Part shown: in pieces, positions 62,456 to 64,000 of the stretch
Layout: each line of letters opens with the position of its first letter
How positions within the stretch are numbered: position 1 is the first letter of the stretch
Assembly (NCBI RefSeq): GCF_042263505.1
Contig: NZ_JBHKFI010000001.1
Location: 124,001-188,000, forward strand
Reading direction: 5' to 3'
DNA length: 64,000 bases
DNA from: Bacillus_BE sp042263505
GTDB taxonomy: Bacteria; Bacillota; Bacilli; Bacillales; Cytobacillaceae
Notes under the pieces: generated by a model
Database searches by the model: none
Seen by the model: only the letters and a program-made list of their open reading frames with translations
Told to the model about the DNA's origin: nothing
Position numbers and translations under genes: made by a program

Positions 62456-63474
62456 TGCTTCAAGGGAGACAAACATGGATATTTCAAAATCGCCCTGTTA
62501 TTGAATCTACTGGTGTATCAGGTGGACCTTTTGAGGCAAATGGAAAGCTGGCAGAGGATTTCGATATCCTTCACGAGGATTTATGGATGGGGCAGGATTC
62601 CTATGAAAAGGCTAATAAGGTCCTGATTGAAGAAGCCGTCCAGGTTGCTCTAAGAAAGGTCGATATGCAGGAAGGAGATATGCACTTTTTTATTGCAGGG
62701 GATTTAATTAATCAAATTACCCCGAGTAGCTTTGCTGCTAGGACCAATCAAATTCCTTATTTAGGTGTTTTTGGGGCTTGCTCGACATCGATGGAGGGGC
62801 TGGCACTTGCTTCATTTTTGATTAATTATGGAGGCGCAAAGTACATTATCACAGGAGCATCAAGCCATAACGCAGCTGTTGAAAAGCAATTCCGCTATCC
62901 GACAGAATATGGAGGGCAAAAACCTCCAACTGCTCAATGGACCGTGACCGGTGCAGGTGTTTCTATTATAGGGCAAAATTCGGGTGAAGCAACGGGTCAA
63001 ATTGTCACAACATCTGCAACAATAGGAAAAGTGATCGATATGGGGCTATCGGACCCATTTAATATGGGAGGGGCAATGGCTCCCGCTGCAGCAGAGACAA
63101 TTACCACTCATTTTAAGGATCGAAAAATTGCCCCTTCCTATTATGATTTGATTGTGACTGGAGATTTAGGAAGGATAGGGAGAACAACTACCTTAGAGCT
63201 ATTAAAAAATAATGGCTTAACGATAGAAGAAGATAAGTTTCAGGATTGCGGCCTCTTAATATATAAGGATAGCCAGCCAGTTCAAGCCGGTGCAAGTGGT
63301 GCAGGTTGTTCTGCGACGGTTTTATACGGACATCTCATCAACCAGATGAAATCAGGGGTGTATCGTAAAATTCTTATTGTAGCAACAGGAGCCTTACTTT
63401 CTCCACTATCTTATCAACAAAAAGAAACGATTCCTTGTATTGCCCATGCAGTTTCCATTGAAACCAATTCATAG
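62455..63474 (+). CDS. spoVAD: Stage V sporulation protein AD
   Basis: Soluble SpoVA component that binds dipicolinic acid. Thiolase/KAS-III-like fold with GVFGACSTSMEGLALASF, where the Cys matches the thiolase position. 339 aa from ATG 62455. Overlap with spoVAC indicates coupled translation. Confidence 0.95.
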   Translation: MLQGRQTWIFQNRPVIESTGVSGGPFEANGKLAEDFDILHEDLWMGQDSYEKANKVLIEEAVQVALRKVDMQEGDMHFFIAGDLINQITPSSFAARTNQIPYLGVFGACSTSMEGLALASFLINYGGAKYIITGASSHNAAVEKQFRYPTEYGGQKPPTAQWTVTGAGVSIIGQNSGEATGQIVTTSATIGKVIDMGLSDPFNMGGAMAPAAAETITTHFKDRKIAPSYYDLIVTGDLGRIGRTTTLELLKNNGLTIEEDKFQDCGLLIYKDSQPVQAGASGAGCSATVLYGHLINQMKSGVYRKILIVATGALLSPLSYQQKETIPCIAHAVSIETNS

Positions 63475-63487
63475 AGGAGGTATAACG

Positions 63488-63844
63488 ATGTTTGCGATGT
63501 TTTTCTGGGCATTTGTAGTTGGGGGGATTATTTGTGTTATTGGACAGTTGCTCTTTGATGTGGCTAAATTAACTCCAGGTCATACCTTAAGCCTTTTGGT
63601 AGTGATTGGTGCTATTTTAGATGGAATGGGATTGTATGAGCCCTTTACTGATTTTGCAGGTGCTGGTGCGACCATTCCAATAACTAGCTTTGGAAATTCA
63701 TTAGTTCATGGGGCATTGCAAGAAGCAGATCAGCACGGAATAGTTGGTGTTTTAACGGGAATGTTCGAGATAACCAGCTCTGGAATTTCAGCAGCGATTA
63801 TATTTGGGTTTATTGGGGCTCTTATTTTTAAACCAAAAGGATAA
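63488..63844 (+). CDS. spoVAEB: Stage V sporulation protein AEB
   Basis: 118-aa membrane protein with three to four helices, homologous to SpoVAC (FVVGGIICVIGQ, DFAGAGATIPITSFGN). Works with SpoVAC in dipicolinic-acid movement. GAGGAGG before ATG 63488. With the upstream YhcN-like gene the set equals the core of spoVA2-type operons. Confidence 0.93.
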   Translation: MFAMFFWAFVVGGIICVIGQLLFDVAKLTPGHTLSLLVVIGAILDGMGLYEPFTDFAGAGATIPITSFGNSLVHGALQEADQHGIVGVLTGMFEITSSGISAAIIFGFIGALIFKPKG

Positions 63845-63915
63845 AAGAGCCTATACACTTTTCCAGTGCCTCACATATGTTATTAATGAAAACATGTAAA
63901 GTGAGGTGGCAAGAT

Positions 63916-64000
63916 ATGGGCTTCTGCGGATTTGGCGGCTATGGATACGGTGGTTACGGCTACGGAGGAGGATATGGCAGCACATTTGTATTAATCGTTG
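63916..64000 (+). CDS. YjcZ-family small glycine-rich sporulation protein (3' truncated by window)
   Basis: Starts MGFCGFGGYGYGGYGYGG and reaches the beginning of a hydrophobic segment (TFVLIV) at the window edge. Gly/Tyr-rich head plus one helix is the YjcZ pattern. GTGAGGTGGC precedes the ATG. The product should be about 30-50 aa. Confidence 0.8.
   Translation, partial: MGFCGFGGYGYGGYGYGGGYGSTFVLIV

Noticed and set aside
1..64000. CRISPR arrays, prophage, rRNA or tRNA genes
   Set aside because: No regularly spaced direct repeats, phage structural or integrase genes, or cloverleaf-like tRNA sequences were seen. The T-box is the only tRNA-related element.

Overview
The window is a low-GC Firmicute chromosome segment from the family Bacillaceae. 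It matches the Bacillus subtilis region argC through yjcA almost gene for gene: arg/car operon, yjzC, yjzD, yjaU, yjaV, med, comZ, fabH-fabF, yjaZ, appDFABC, yjbA, trpS, oppABCDF, spx, mecA, coiA, pepF, spxH, yjbI to yjbO, prpE, fabI, cotO, yjcA. It differs from B. subtilis by carrying clpB and cls here, by lacking the tenA/thi genes and a working yjbQ, and by having an Fnr/molybdenum-cofactor block in front of argC. The genus cannot be fixed from the sequence; a Neobacillus-like or related Bacillus is plausible.

Region 1 (1-7,980) is an anaerobic-respiration block: moaA, a ScdA/RIC-type iron-sulfur repair protein, a soluble chemoreceptor-like protein, moeA-mobB, a short NarI-like membrane protein, ywiC and fnr. 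Five promoters here (moaA, ric, moeA, the NarI-like gene, ywiC) each have a TGTGA-N6-TCACA-like Fnr box centred exactly 29.5 bp upstream of a -10 hexamer, the class II (-41.5) activation geometry. The fnr gene has a box over its own predicted start site.

Region 2 (8,122-17,950) holds the arginine operon argC-argJ-argB-argD-carA-carB-argF. Region 3 (17,990-28,420) holds yjzC, CtsR-controlled clpB, the competence genes med and comZ, FapR-controlled fabH-fabF, and a yjaZ whose start is broken by a one-base shift. Region 4 (28,490-43,540) holds two oligopeptide ABC importers (app and opp), each with a CodY-like box, flanking yjbA and a T-box-controlled trpS. Region 5 (43,550-58,860) holds the proteostasis/competence/stress genes spx, mecA, cls, coiA, pepF, the sRNA RoxS, spxH, a truncated haemoglobin, a lytic transglycosylase, a small alarmone synthetase, NAD kinase, a pseudouridine synthase and prpE. 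Region 6 (58,930-64,000) has a yjbQ antiporter remnant, fabI under FapR, and spore genes (cotO, yjcA, a YhcN/YlaJ lipoprotein, spoVAC-spoVAD-spoVAEB, and the start of a yjcZ-type gene).

The most unusual non-coding feature is a three-copy, highly structured interspersed repeat (8122-8277, 34441-34760, 54770-55095). Two copies are about 320-326 bp. One is a 156-bp short form that lacks exactly two internal arms. No CRISPR array, rRNA, tRNA or intact transposase was seen.
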